Shown: piece by piece, positions 54,559 through 63,293 of the stretch
Position numbering within the stretch: the stretch's first letter is position 1
Layout: the number at the start of each line of letters is the position of its first letter
Source of the DNA: Acetobacter vaccinii
Lineage (GTDB): Bacteria; Pseudomonadota; Alphaproteobacteria; Acetobacterales; Acetobacteraceae
Direction of reading: 5' to 3'
DNA length: 64,000 bases
Assembly (NCBI RefSeq): GCF_008365315.1
Contig: NZ_CP043506.1
Span: 1,346,001 to 1,410,000, forward strand
Program-made: the position numbers and the translations under genes
Notes under the pieces: generated by a model
What the model was told of the DNA's origin: nothing
Database searches by the model: none
Seen by the model: only the letters and a program-made list of their open reading frames with translations

Positions 54559-55023
54559 TTGGACGCCTTGCCCGAAGCCCTGCCGCTGGATGCACATCTT
54601 TGTTATGCAATCTATTCCGCCAACATTGCCATTAACCGCGTGTATCGCCCGGTGCTGGAGCGGCTGGGACTGACATACCCGCAATATCTGGTCATGAATG
54701 TGCTGTGGGAAAAGGGGGGTCAGTCAATCGGCGCCATTGCGGAGCGACTGGCGCTGGAGTCCAGCACGGTCACACCGCTGGTCAAACGGCTGGAAGCCGC
54801 AGCCCTTGTCCAGCGCGAGCGCAACCCTCAGGACGAGCGACAGGTGATTGTCAGCGTCAGCCCCAGGGGGGCGGCGCTGGAGCAGGATGCGCGCTGCCTT
54901 GCGGCCACACTGGTCCAGCAGGCGGGCCAGCCTGTTGCCGAACTGGCAAAGCTGACGGCAGAAGTCCGGCGCCTGACCCAAAGCCTGATGGGCAAGAGCG
55001 ACCGGCTACAGACGGTAGAGTGA
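54559..55023 (+). CDS. ohrR: Peroxide-sensing MarR-family repressor OhrR
   Basis: 154 residues from TTG 54559, which has GGAG seven bases upstream and lies outside the operator; GTG 54526 (165 residues) is the alternative and overlaps the dyad. With this start the sensor cysteine is C15 ([12 protein letters not shown]), the same position as in Bacillus OhrR. The winged helix follows with [39 protein letters not shown] and [14 protein letters not shown]. Oxidation of C15 by organic peroxides should release it from DNA and induce ohr. Confidence 0.92.
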   Translation: MDALPEALPLDAHLCYAIYSANIAINRVYRPVLERLGLTYPQYLVMNVLWEKGGQSIGAIAERLALESSTVTPLVKRLEAAALVQRERNPQDERQVIVSVSPRGAALEQDARCLAATLVQQAGQPVAELAKLTAEVRRLTQSLMGKSDRLQTVE

Positions 55024-55032
55024 GTGCGGTGG

Positions 55033-55061
55033 CTGTGGTGCCCGCAGGGCAGGCACCACAG
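55033..55061. terminator. Two-way hairpin between ohrR and tauD-like genes
   Basis: CTGTGGTGCC / GGCACCACAG, ten perfect pairs with a nine-base loop, in the 45-base gap between the convergent genes. No T-run. Confidence 0.6.
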
Positions 55062-55068
55062 GGGCTGG

Positions 55069-55956
55069 TCAGGGTTGGCGCAGGTAGTGGCTGGTGCGGC
55101 CATCCACACTGACAGGCACATCCCCCTGGACGGTAATGCGGCGTAGCTGCCTTTGGTGCTGGTCAAAATCGGCGGGGGCGTAGTGCTGCGTGGCGCGGTT
55201 GTCCCAGATGGCAATGTCGCCCTCATCCCATCGCCAGGTCAGGGTGTTTTCCAGCTCGGTAATGTAGCTTTGGAAAATATCGACCAAAGCGTTGGACTCC
55301 CGTGTGGAAAAACCGTCCAGACCAACGACAAAGTGCCCCAGCACAAGGCTCCTTTCCCCTGTTTCAGGGTGGACACGGACAACCGGGTGTTTGGTCTCGT
55401 AAATGCGGGAAATGAACTCGGCCCGGAAGTCAGCGATCTCCGACTGTCTGGCGTCATATTTATAATAATTGGTGTCGTAGTCATTGGAATGGATGGCCCA
55501 GGCCGTATCCGCCAGGTTTTTCAGGGGCTGTGGCAGGGCGTCGTACGCTGTTGCGGTATTGGCCCAGATGGTGGCCCCCCCGTAGGGCGGAATATGCAGC
55601 GCACGCAGGATGGAGGCCTTGGGGTAATCCGGCACAAAGGTGACATCCGTGTGCCATGAATCGGTGGAGCGCCCATAGCGGGATTTGAGCTCGAAGGTGT
55701 AGTTTGTGCCTTCGGGCGCGGCAATGGTGGGGTGCAGGATCGGCTTGCCAAACACCTGGCTGAAGCGTTCGTGCTGGTCATCGTCCAGAAACTGTTTTTT
55801 GAGGAAGATGACCTTGTTTTTGGCAAGCTCGGTATTCAGAAAGCGTTTTTCTTCCTCATTCAGCTCTTGCTTGGCGTCGATCCCGTGGATGATTGCACCC
55901 AGCCGGGCTCCGACCTTTTCCACCGACAGGCGGCTTTGGGAGACTGTTTCGGACAT
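55069..55956 (-). CDS. TauD/AtsK-type alpha-ketoglutarate dioxygenase
   Basis: 295 residues. Iron ligands H102 and D104 (SWHTDVTF) and H258 (RATQHYA); the alpha-ketoglutarate-binding arginine is R272 or R273 (LRRITVQGD). The SILRALHIPPYGGATIWANT stretch is closer to alkylsulfatase AtsK than to TauD, as I remember these families. It would release sulfite from a sulfonate or an aldehyde plus sulfate from a sulfate ester. It is the last gene of a four-gene minus-strand unit, 21 bases after the MFS gene. Confidence 0.88.
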   Translation of the reverse strand: MSETVSQSRLSVEKVGARLGAIIHGIDAKQELNEEEKRFLNTELAKNKVIFLKKQFLDDDQHERFSQVFGKPILHPTIAAPEGTNYTFELKSRYGRSTDSWHTDVTFVPDYPKASILRALHIPPYGGATIWANTATAYDALPQPLKNLADTAWAIHSNDYDTNYYKYDARQSEIADFRAEFISRIYETKHPVVRVHPETGERSLVLGHFVVGLDGFSTRESNALVDIFQSYITELENTLTWRWDEGDIAIWDNRATQHYAPADFDQHQRQLRRITVQGDVPVSVDGRTSHYLRQP

Positions 55957-55977
55957 AAGCCGGTTTTCCTTATGAGT

Positions 55978-57258
55978 TTATAGCTGTGCGAGAGAAAGTT
56001 GGGAGGGGTCAGGGTGGTTCTGCGGCACAGTGCCCGTCTGGGGTGGAATTTTGATCCACGACACCAGAATACCGCTGAGGAAAAACAGGCCCGCGTAAAT
56101 ATAGAGAACGCCAGAGACCCCAAAAAACGGTTCAAAGGCATACACAACCAGCGGCCCAAGCCAGACACTGCACCCGGCCCCAAAGTTCAGAAACGACATG
56201 GCCAGCCCTTTGCGTTCGGGCAGCAGGGATGGGGCCAGCGCGGATAGCGGCACATAACCGGCCAGCGTCAGGCCGAACAGAATGGCCGTGGCATATACAG
56301 CCCATGGGTGGCTGTGCCCGTACAGGGCAGGCACCCAGTACAGCATGACACTGACCACACTGCTGCCAATGCCCCCCGCCCACAGGATGGTGCCGCGCCA
56401 GGACAGGCGGTCACTGATGGCCCCAAAGAAGACATTGAAAACAATATTGCTGGCAAAAATTGTTTCTAAAAACCGTATCCACAGGTCGTTTGAAAGCCCA
56501 AGGGCCTGCACGAAATAGAACGGCATGAAGACAAGAATGCCATGGGTTGCCGCCGAGTTGATGGCCCGGACAACACAGACCAGCAGGAGCGAAGGATTGG
56601 CCCGGCAGATCTGCCCAAGGGTTGCGGGTGTCAGGCGTTCGGGCGGCTGTTGTGTCGGGCGGTAGGCTTTTTCATTATCCAGCGAGACAAGGGCCAGCCC
56701 CCCACCGGCCACAACAATGACCAGCGCCAGCCAGAATGTCCGGTAGTCCCCAAAGACAGGCAGCGCAAAGGACGCCACGACAGTCCCCAGTGTGGGCAGG
56801 CCGCAGGTAAAGCAGAACCAGAAAATACCAGACGCCAGACCGCGTTGTTCCTGACGGACTTCCTTGACCACAAGGGTGAGGATCCCATAGGCCAGCAGCG
56901 GGTAGCCCAGACCGCGTATGCTGTATGTCAGCAAAATACCCCAGGTCGAATGGGCAGGCACCGCAACGGACAGGAACAGGATCTGCGGGATAGTCCACAA
57001 GGCAATGCCCGCAATAACTACCTTGCGGCAGCCTATGGCGTCGCACAGAAGCCCCGCGGTCCAGGCCGATATGGCAGCCGCGACCCCATACAGGGTAAAG
57101 ACGAGTGCGGCCTGATGCTCGCTAAGCCCGCATTGAACCAGAAAGGGGGAGAGGTAGCCAACCTCCACCCCGTCCCCGATCATGAACAGCAGCAGCCCGA
57201 TGTATTGGAAGGCGAAGTCACGCGGCGTTTTGTTAGGGATGGCAAGCTGGCCTAGCAT
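55978..57258 (-). CDS. MFS transporter
   Basis: 426 residues with about 12 membrane helices; LLCDAIGCRKVV after helix 2 and the matching DRLSWRGTI loop fit the MFS A-motif. Substrate unknown. Placement between the monooxygenase and the dioxygenase suggests import of an organosulfur compound, in place of the usual SsuABC or TauABC transporters. It starts 17 bases after the monooxygenase gene. Confidence 0.85.
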   Translation of the reverse strand: MLGQLAIPNKTPRDFAFQYIGLLLFMIGDGVEVGYLSPFLVQCGLSEHQAALVFTLYGVAAAISAWTAGLLCDAIGCRKVVIAGIALWTIPQILFLSVAVPAHSTWGILLTYSIRGLGYPLLAYGILTLVVKEVRQEQRGLASGIFWFCFTCGLPTLGTVVASFALPVFGDYRTFWLALVIVVAGGGLALVSLDNEKAYRPTQQPPERLTPATLGQICRANPSLLLVCVVRAINSAATHGILVFMPFYFVQALGLSNDLWIRFLETIFASNIVFNVFFGAISDRLSWRGTILWAGGIGSSVVSVMLYWVPALYGHSHPWAVYATAILFGLTLAGYVPLSALAPSLLPERKGLAMSFLNFGAGCSVWLGPLVVYAFEPFFGVSGVLYIYAGLFFLSGILVSWIKIPPQTGTVPQNHPDPSQLSLAQL

Positions 57259-57275
57259 GACCGCGGCTCCTTTCT

Positions 57276-58682
57276 TCAGGCAGGTACGCGCTGGGCAAAC
57301 GCATGGCGTGCGGCAGGGTGGTCTTGCGGGGGGTAGGGGCTGCCCTGTTCGGGAAAGAGTTTTTCCCGCAAGGTGGCGCCCCCTTCGGGGCGGATGCGCC
57401 CACGTTGCCGGAGTTCTGGCACGACCAGTCGGCCGAAGTCCTCAAAACTCTCGGGATTGACGAGCTGGATCAGATTAATGCCGTCTGTTTCCGTTTCCTC
57501 CAGCCAGAGTTCAAGCCCGTCAGCAACAGTGCTGGGAGACCCGATGAAGGTGCGGGCCCGGCCAAAGTTCTTTTCCGGGTTGGCGGCCTGCTCAAGCGTC
57601 CACTGCCGCCCGCTGACAGCAGGGTCAAACTGGCTGAGAACAGACTGGCTGGCCTCGGTGGGCTGATAGTGCAGCACATCGGCCCGCTCGGTCTTGGCAA
57701 AGTCCACCCCGGTCATGGAGGAGTAGTGGATGATGGAGCCTACGGGGTCATAATAGTTGTAATAGTCTTCAAACTTCTTCAGCGCTTCTTTATCGGTTTC
57801 AGCGGTGACAACGGCGACAGCGGTAATGAACTTGATGGCATCGGGGTTGCGCCCATACTGCGCGGCCTGCGCCCGGATACGGCGCACGTTTTCGCGCACG
57901 CCACTGGCCCCGGCCCCAACCACAAACACCACCTCGGCATGGCGGGCGGCAAAGTCCGACCCGCGGGCCGATGTGCCTGCCTGTAGAATAACGGGCACAC
58001 GCTGGGGGCTGGGTTCTACCACATGCCCGTCAGGCACGGTAAAATAGGTGCCTTTGTGTTTGATGGGGTGGACCTTTGCGGGGTCTGTATAAACGCTGTT
58101 CTCAAGAGTGGTGTTGCGGACAACCGCATCACTCTCCCACGAGGCCTGCCAGAGCTTGTAGGTGACTTCCAAAAACTCGTCGGCAACATCATAGCGTTTG
58201 TCATGGGCCACCTGCTGGCCCAGGCCGAGGTTGCGCGCAGCACTGTCCTGCTGGGATGTGACAACATTCCAGCCAATGCGGCCCTGTGTCAGATGGTCAA
58301 GAGTGCTGAACTTGCGGGCTGCCAGATATGGCTGTTCGTAGGTGGTGGACAGCGTAATGCCAAAGCCAAGCCGCTGCGTTGCCGCAGCCATGGCCGACAC
58401 CAGCAGCAGCGGGTCGATCAGGGGGGACTGAATACCATGGCGGAGCGAGGCTTCGGGGCTGTGGCCATACACATCAATCAGCCCCAGAGCATCGGCAATA
58501 AACAGGCAGTCAAACCCGGAGCGCTCAAGCGATCGGGCCAGCTCCACCCAGTAGGCAACGCTGGTGTAGTTGTGGGTATGGTCCCTGGGGTGGCGCCACA
58601 GCCCGTAGTTAAGGTGCGAGACCGTGGCCATGCTGAATGCATTGAGGATGATAGGTGCTTTGTTTTTTGCTTTGCCGGGCAT
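57276..58682 (-). CDS. FMN-dependent LLM-class monooxygenase (NtaA/SnaA/DszA type)
   Basis: 468 residues from ATG 58682, preceded by AGGAG; an in-frame start 20 codons earlier lies in the spacer. Bacterial luciferase-like fold: N-terminal FSMATVSHLNYGLWRHP, SGFDCLFIADALGL, GRIGWNVVTSQQDSAARNLG (typical of NtaA/DszA), QAGTSARGSDFAARHAEVVF and a C-terminal ING-like TDGINLIQ. These enzymes use FMNH2 from a separate reductase to cut C-S or C-N bonds. No reductase gene is seen nearby. Substrate inferred to be a sulfur compound from context. Confidence 0.88.
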   Translation of the reverse strand: MPGKAKNKAPIILNAFSMATVSHLNYGLWRHPRDHTHNYTSVAYWVELARSLERSGFDCLFIADALGLIDVYGHSPEASLRHGIQSPLIDPLLLVSAMAAATQRLGFGITLSTTYEQPYLAARKFSTLDHLTQGRIGWNVVTSQQDSAARNLGLGQQVAHDKRYDVADEFLEVTYKLWQASWESDAVVRNTTLENSVYTDPAKVHPIKHKGTYFTVPDGHVVEPSPQRVPVILQAGTSARGSDFAARHAEVVFVVGAGASGVRENVRRIRAQAAQYGRNPDAIKFITAVAVVTAETDKEALKKFEDYYNYYDPVGSIIHYSSMTGVDFAKTERADVLHYQPTEASQSVLSQFDPAVSGRQWTLEQAANPEKNFGRARTFIGSPSTVADGLELWLEETETDGINLIQLVNPESFEDFGRLVVPELRQRGRIRPEGGATLREKLFPEQGSPYPPQDHPAARHAFAQRVPA

Positions 58683-58720
58683 GACTTTTCTCCTGTCCTG
58701 ATCGTGGTGGGGCTGTGTGT

Positions 58721-59956
58721 TCAGACAGTGCCAACCCGCCACTGGCCGGGGGGGAGTTCGCCATTGACCAGGTAGTCGCCCACCACACGGGTGCGGTAAA
58801 CGCGGGGGTTATGGCAGCCAATGGTGCGGATATTGCGCCAGTAACGGTCAAGCCCGGCGCTGCGGACTGTGGCGGTGCCACCCAGAGCGTCAAACAGCAG
58901 GGAGGTTGCATTGAGTGTCAGCGGGAAAATGATTTCCTGCGCCTGCCAGACTTCCAGTTCCGCTTTGACAGTATGGGGGCCGCGTTCAGTCTCACGGCTT
59001 TCCACTGCGGTTTGCAGGGCGTCGGCCGCATGCCGCACAATGGAGCGCGCAGCGTGGGCGGCTGCGCCAACATGGCCGACAATTTCAAGAATTTGCGGGT
59101 CGTGGGCAGGCAGGTCGTGGTTGGCGTGGCTAAAACCGCGTTTGCGGTTTTTGACCGCCGCAGCAATATCCAGAGCCGCGGCCTGGGTTATGCCCGCCAC
59201 TGTTGCCAGGTGGTAAAGCTGGAAAAATGCCTGTGAATACGGAAACTCCGTGTTACCATAACGCAGGATATCGTCCTGAACCAGAACATCGCGGAAGTGG
59301 GCCGTGCCGCTGGCGGTCAGGCGCTGGCCTACGCCGTCCCAGTCATCCACAATGTCCAGCCCGGCGTCGGTGCGTGAGGCCAGGCATTTGACGGTCTGTC
59401 CATCCTCTGTGGAGCCAGTTACCGTCAGCCAGTCGGCATAGAGCGAGCCGGTGGTAAAATATTTGGTGCCGTTGATGACCCAGCGCCCGTCCTTGTTGGA
59501 CAGGGTTGTGGCAAAGCGTTCGCGTTCGGTCCCTTTTTCGGCCGCAGCAGCCCCGGCGGTCTGCCCTTTGCCCAGCCGTTCAAACCACAACTCAGTATAG
59601 GGGGAGGGTTTTTCGTAAAGCAGGTGTTCGCTAAAGCCAAAATGGGCACGCAGGGCCTGGGCGACGTTGGAGTCAGCCGTTGCTAGATCGATCACCGCGG
59701 TAAACAGCTCGGAGATGGAACGCCCAAGCCCCCCAAAACGGGTGGGGACCCGGAAGGCGGTAAAGCCATTGTCCTTGAGGGCGCGCAGGGCCTCGAAGGG
59801 TAAAATACGCTCCACCTCGGCTTTAAGGGACTGCTGGCGAATACGCTCCAGCAGGGCGGTATGGCCGTCAATGGCGGTTTCGTACCCTCTGTGCGTGGTT
59901 TCTCCCCACAGGGTGGCACTCCGGTCCTGCTCTGGGGATCGATTCTGTTTCAACAT
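58721..59956 (-). CDS. Acyl-CoA-dehydrogenase-like flavin monooxygenase (SfnB/DszC type)
   Basis: 411 residues, acyl-CoA dehydrogenase fold. N-terminal helical domain with FEALRALKDNGFTAFRVPTRFGG, beta domain with WVINGTKYFTTGSLYADWLTVTG, and C-terminal helices with LFDALGGTATVRSAGLDRYWRNIRTIGCHNP, where true acyl-CoA dehydrogenases have a catalytic glutamate elsewhere. This pattern fits the DszC/SfnB branch, which oxidises sulfur compounds with reduced flavin. It is the first gene of the minus-strand unit and 38 bases precede the LLM monooxygenase. Confidence 0.87.
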   Translation of the reverse strand: MLKQNRSPEQDRSATLWGETTHRGYETAIDGHTALLERIRQQSLKAEVERILPFEALRALKDNGFTAFRVPTRFGGLGRSISELFTAVIDLATADSNVAQALRAHFGFSEHLLYEKPSPYTELWFERLGKGQTAGAAAAEKGTERERFATTLSNKDGRWVINGTKYFTTGSLYADWLTVTGSTEDGQTVKCLASRTDAGLDIVDDWDGVGQRLTASGTAHFRDVLVQDDILRYGNTEFPYSQAFFQLYHLATVAGITQAAALDIAAAVKNRKRGFSHANHDLPAHDPQILEIVGHVGAAAHAARSIVRHAADALQTAVESRETERGPHTVKAELEVWQAQEIIFPLTLNATSLLFDALGGTATVRSAGLDRYWRNIRTIGCHNPRVYRTRVVGDYLVNGELPPGQWRVGTV

Positions 59957-60214
59957 GAGTATTGTCCTGACACATGGGTTTCCGACCGTCCTGCTCGGTT
60001 GGGAAGACTCTTTGCTGTGTCACCTGTTTTGCGGTCACAGCGGGAAGAGCACCACACGAGCCAGAACAACGTGTTCTATTCGTATTTCGACATATTTGTA
60101 CTAATCATGCAAGTGGCTTAATTATTGATATGATTAAAATATCGCATTGACTCGTGGGTTGTGCGCGCATTAGCTAGGGTCATACACTTAAAAGTTTCGT
60201 TAAAAACTATGATT

Positions 60215-60237
60215 AACAACGAATTATAATCGTTGTT
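60215..60237. promoter_or_regulatory. Inverted repeat upstream of the TonB receptor
   Basis: AACAACGA (60215-60222) and TCGTTGTT (60230-60237), perfect eight-base arms with a seven-base spacer, 21 bases before the receptor start. The 302-base divergent gap 59957-60258 is markedly AT-rich from about 60070 and also holds TAATCAT/ATGATTA half sites near 60100-60140. No gene is seen in it; it should hold both promoters. Confidence 0.5.
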
Positions 60238-60258
60238 TTCGCGCGGGAGTCCCTGGAA

Positions 60259-62733
60259 GTGAAATCGAGAAGAGCACGGCAGCTTGCCACCACAACAGCC
60301 CTTGCTGTGTATTCCATGCTCGGGGTGGACCGTCTGGCGCATGCTCAGTCTACCCAGGTGGTCCAGCCTGGGCAGACTTCCCACAAGGTGGCGCAGGCGG
60401 GCCAGCCAGTGGCCGCAGTCGCAGGGCAGGGCAGTGCGAACAGCAGGAAAAAAGCCCCATCCGAGGCCGTGGAGGCAACATCGGTCGAAAATGTTGGTGT
60501 GCAGGCCCAGCGGCAGGCCAACTGGGTGGTTACTCCCGTGACAGCCGCCACCATTGCCAATTATGTGCCTGGCACAAATGCCCTCAAAGCCCTGACAACC
60601 CTGCCTGGCGTGATGTACAATTCAGCCGACCCGCAGGGGCTTAACCTGTGGGGCCAGTCTTTTCTGATGCATGGGTTTGACCAGACACAGATTGGCATGA
60701 CACTGGACGGCATGCCACTTGGCAACCAGTTCTGGAGCAATTCCAACGGGCTGAGCCCATCGGCTGCGATTTCCTCTGAAAATATCGCCCGTATGGAAGT
60801 CTCTGCCTCGGCCGGGTCGGAAGGGGCAGCCAGCACCAGCAACCTGGGTGGCACAGTACAGTTTGTCTCGCGCGATCCTTCGCACAAGGCGGGGGGCACG
60901 GTGCGGCAGACCTTTGGCAGCAACTCCATGTTCCACACGTTTGTGCGGGCCGACAGTGGTGACCTTAACCAGCAGGGCACCCGTTTTTATGTGTCCTATA
61001 TGCGCAATGACACGGATAAATGGCGCGGCGGGCAGGACCAGTTTATGCAGCAGATCAATGCCAAGCTGCTGCACCCCATTGGAGAGCACAGCAAGCTGAC
61101 AGCATTTTTCAACTATGCTGATGAGCAGATGCAGAATTATCAGGATTACAATATGAACATGTTCCGCCACGGCGGATACTATATTGATAATCTTGCAGGC
61201 ACACCCAACGGGTATGAAACCGCATACCGCCTGGCCCTGGCCTCCAAAGGACTGCCCGGCGGGGCTGTGCCTGCTGCCTATCAGAAACTGTCCAACCCCT
61301 ATAACGCATCCTTTTATGATGGAGCAGGCAACCAGCGGCAGTATTTTGGCGGGGTTAACGCAGACCTGGCCCTGACAAGCCGCCTGCGTTGGAGTTCCAC
61401 CTTCTATGGCCATCGCTCGTGGGAGGTCGGGACTGTGACCAGCCCGTTGATTGCCTCCCCCAACGGTGCGCCGTTTGTGGAACAGGCAACCATGCCCAGC
61501 ACCAACCGCTTTGGTCTGCTGTCATCCCTGACATACAACATTGCCCATAACGAAATTAATGGCGGGATCTGGTACGAAAATACAAAATTCACCGCAGATA
61601 AAAGAGCGTATGAAGAACCCTTGCTGGAGGATGTTCTGTCGGGTGCGGCCAACCCCATTGATGGCATGAACCTGACATCCCCTTACCAGACAGAATACAA
61701 GCAGGTGTTTAACACCAACACGTTTGTGGCCTATTTGCAGGACACGTATCACCCGCTGTCCAATGTGGCGCTGCATTTTGGCTTTCGCTCGGTCCTGAAC
61801 AACACGCGTGTCAGCGAGGTTGCAAACTGGGAGACCTATACAAGAACAAACGCCATTGTCGGCGGGTCTGGCATTACCACCAGCAAGCCGTTTCTGCCGC
61901 ATATCAGTGGGGAGTGGAGCTTCCTGCCGGGGCACCAGCTGTATTTTGACATTGCCAACAACGTCAAGGTTCTGCCCGTGGCGGGGTATAATGGCGGGGC
62001 CTCGCCCTTTGCAACAACCCAGGCGGCCTTTAATGCCTCGGTCGGCAATCTGACATCGGAAACGGATTGGAACTACGCCATTGGCTACCGCTATAATTCC
62101 CACTTCATAAGCGGGAATGTTTACGCTTATCACACAGATTTTTCTAACAGGTTGCAGCAGATTTCAAGCGGTAGCCCTAACAACCCCTATACGGCCATCC
62201 GCAATGTGGGTGGTGTGACCATGAATGGTGTGGATGCAGGCTTTGTGCTGCGGCCCGTCAAGGGGCTGCAACTGGCCAGCAGCATCAGCTATGACCACGC
62301 AACCTATTCCGACAATGTGACATCCACCACAACGGCGGGCATTATCACCTACCCGGTCAAGGGCCAGCAGGTCGTGGCATACCCACGGCTGATGTACAAG
62401 GGGCAGTTGTCCTACAGGTGGCGTGATGCGGAACTCCATGCTGATACGCAGTTTATCGGGCAACGTAACCTCAGCTACACAGGGGATGAGAAAGTTCCGT
62501 CCTACTGGCTGACCAACGTTGGCGTGCGCTATGACCTGACACCGCTGCTTAACCGCGGCACGGCGGCGGGGATTATCAAAAATGCCTCGCTCGTTTTCAA
62601 TGTCTATAACATTACCAACGAGCACTATATTGCCACCATGGGGCAGAACGGCTTTCCCATGCAGGGGGATTATCAGTCGGTCGTGCTGGGGGCGCCGCGC
62701 CAGTATTTTGGCTCCATCCAGGCTGATTTCTGA
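60259..62733 (+). CDS. TonB-dependent receptor linked to the organosulfur genes
   Basis: 824 residues from GTG 60259, with GGGAG nine bases upstream. Signal peptide about 1-33 (LATTTALAVYSMLGVDRLAHA-Q), a long variable N-terminal segment (about 34-80), plug (about 85-200; FLMHGFDQTQIGMTLDGMPLGNQFW, ARMEVSASAGSEGAASTSNLGGTVQFVSRDP) and a barrel ending QYFGSIQADF with terminal Phe. There is no STN domain. The ligand is probably not iron; divergence from the monooxygenase unit suggests an organosulfur substrate. Confidence 0.86.
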   Translation: MKSRRARQLATTTALAVYSMLGVDRLAHAQSTQVVQPGQTSHKVAQAGQPVAAVAGQGSANSRKKAPSEAVEATSVENVGVQAQRQANWVVTPVTAATIANYVPGTNALKALTTLPGVMYNSADPQGLNLWGQSFLMHGFDQTQIGMTLDGMPLGNQFWSNSNGLSPSAAISSENIARMEVSASAGSEGAASTSNLGGTVQFVSRDPSHKAGGTVRQTFGSNSMFHTFVRADSGDLNQQGTRFYVSYMRNDTDKWRGGQDQFMQQINAKLLHPIGEHSKLTAFFNYADEQMQNYQDYNMNMFRHGGYYIDNLAGTPNGYETAYRLALASKGLPGGAVPAAYQKLSNPYNASFYDGAGNQRQYFGGVNADLALTSRLRWSSTFYGHRSWEVGTVTSPLIASPNGAPFVEQATMPSTNRFGLLSSLTYNIAHNEINGGIWYENTKFTADKRAYEEPLLEDVLSGAANPIDGMNLTSPYQTEYKQVFNTNTFVAYLQDTYHPLSNVALHFGFRSVLNNTRVSEVANWETYTRTNAIVGGSGITTSKPFLPHISGEWSFLPGHQLYFDIANNVKVLPVAGYNGGASPFATTQAAFNASVGNLTSETDWNYAIGYRYNSHFISGNVYAYHTDFSNRLQQISSGSPNNPYTAIRNVGGVTMNGVDAGFVLRPVKGLQLASSISYDHATYSDNVTSTTTAGIITYPVKGQQVVAYPRLMYKGQLSYRWRDAELHADTQFIGQRNLSYTGDEKVPSYWLTNVGVRYDLTPLLNRGTAAGIIKNASLVFNVYNITNEHYIATMGQNGFPMQGDYQSVVLGAPRQYFGSIQADF

Positions 62734-62775
62734 TAAAACAAACGCGGTTCCAAGGGTGTTTATGAAGTAATGTGC

Positions 62776-62809
62776 ATGCTCCAGCCTGTCGCAAAGCAGG
62801 CTGGAGCAT
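62776..62809 (+). terminator. Strong hairpin after the TonB receptor
   Basis: ATGCTCCAGCCTG / CAGGCTGGAGCAT, 13 perfect pairs with an eight-base loop, 43 bases after the stop codon. No T-run follows, but no competing function is evident. Confidence 0.65.
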
Positions 62810-62942
62810 TCCTGCGTTCTGAACGTTGTAAACATCCATCAGGAGGCGTGTGGACGCAGTGGCCAGGAAATGCTTTTGTCAGGCCCGTTGTAGGCCGCGC
62901 TGCTGCTGTGGTGGCCGGTAAGCTGGGCGGTTGTGTCAGGCT

Positions 62943-63293
62943 ATGCTGTATTTTGTGTTCAAATCCGCCCTTTCGGGTGTGCTGATTGCTATTATCTCCA
63001 CGCTGGCACGGCGTTTTCCCGGTGTAGGGGCTCTTGTGGCCTCCCTGCCGCTACTGTCCGTGCTGGGCATGCTCTGGCTCTGGCGTGAAAGGCCAGACCC
63101 GGTCAACATGGCCGACCATGCGGCGGCAACATTCTGGTATGTGCTGCCATCACTGCCCATGTTTTTGCTGATCCCCTTCCTGCTGCGGCGGGGTGTCAGC
63201 TTCTGGATAGCGTTGACATCAGGCTGCTGTCTGACTGTCGTGCTCTATTTGTTAATGACATGGATCGGCCCGCGTTTTGGCCTTAAATTATAG
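62943..63293 (+). CDS. DUF3147-like small membrane protein
   Basis: 116 residues from ATG 62943. Four predicted membrane helices; LYFVFKSALSGVLIAIISTLARRFPGVGALVASLPLLSVLGMLWLW matches the DUF3147 pattern as I remember it. Function unknown. It is a single gene after the TonB receptor terminator and is flanked by a 13-base direct repeat (62825-62837 and 63330-63342). Confidence 0.75.
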   Translation: MLYFVFKSALSGVLIAIISTLARRFPGVGALVASLPLLSVLGMLWLWRERPDPVNMADHAAATFWYVLPSLPMFLLIPFLLRRGVSFWIALTSGCCLTVVLYLLMTWIGPRFGLKL

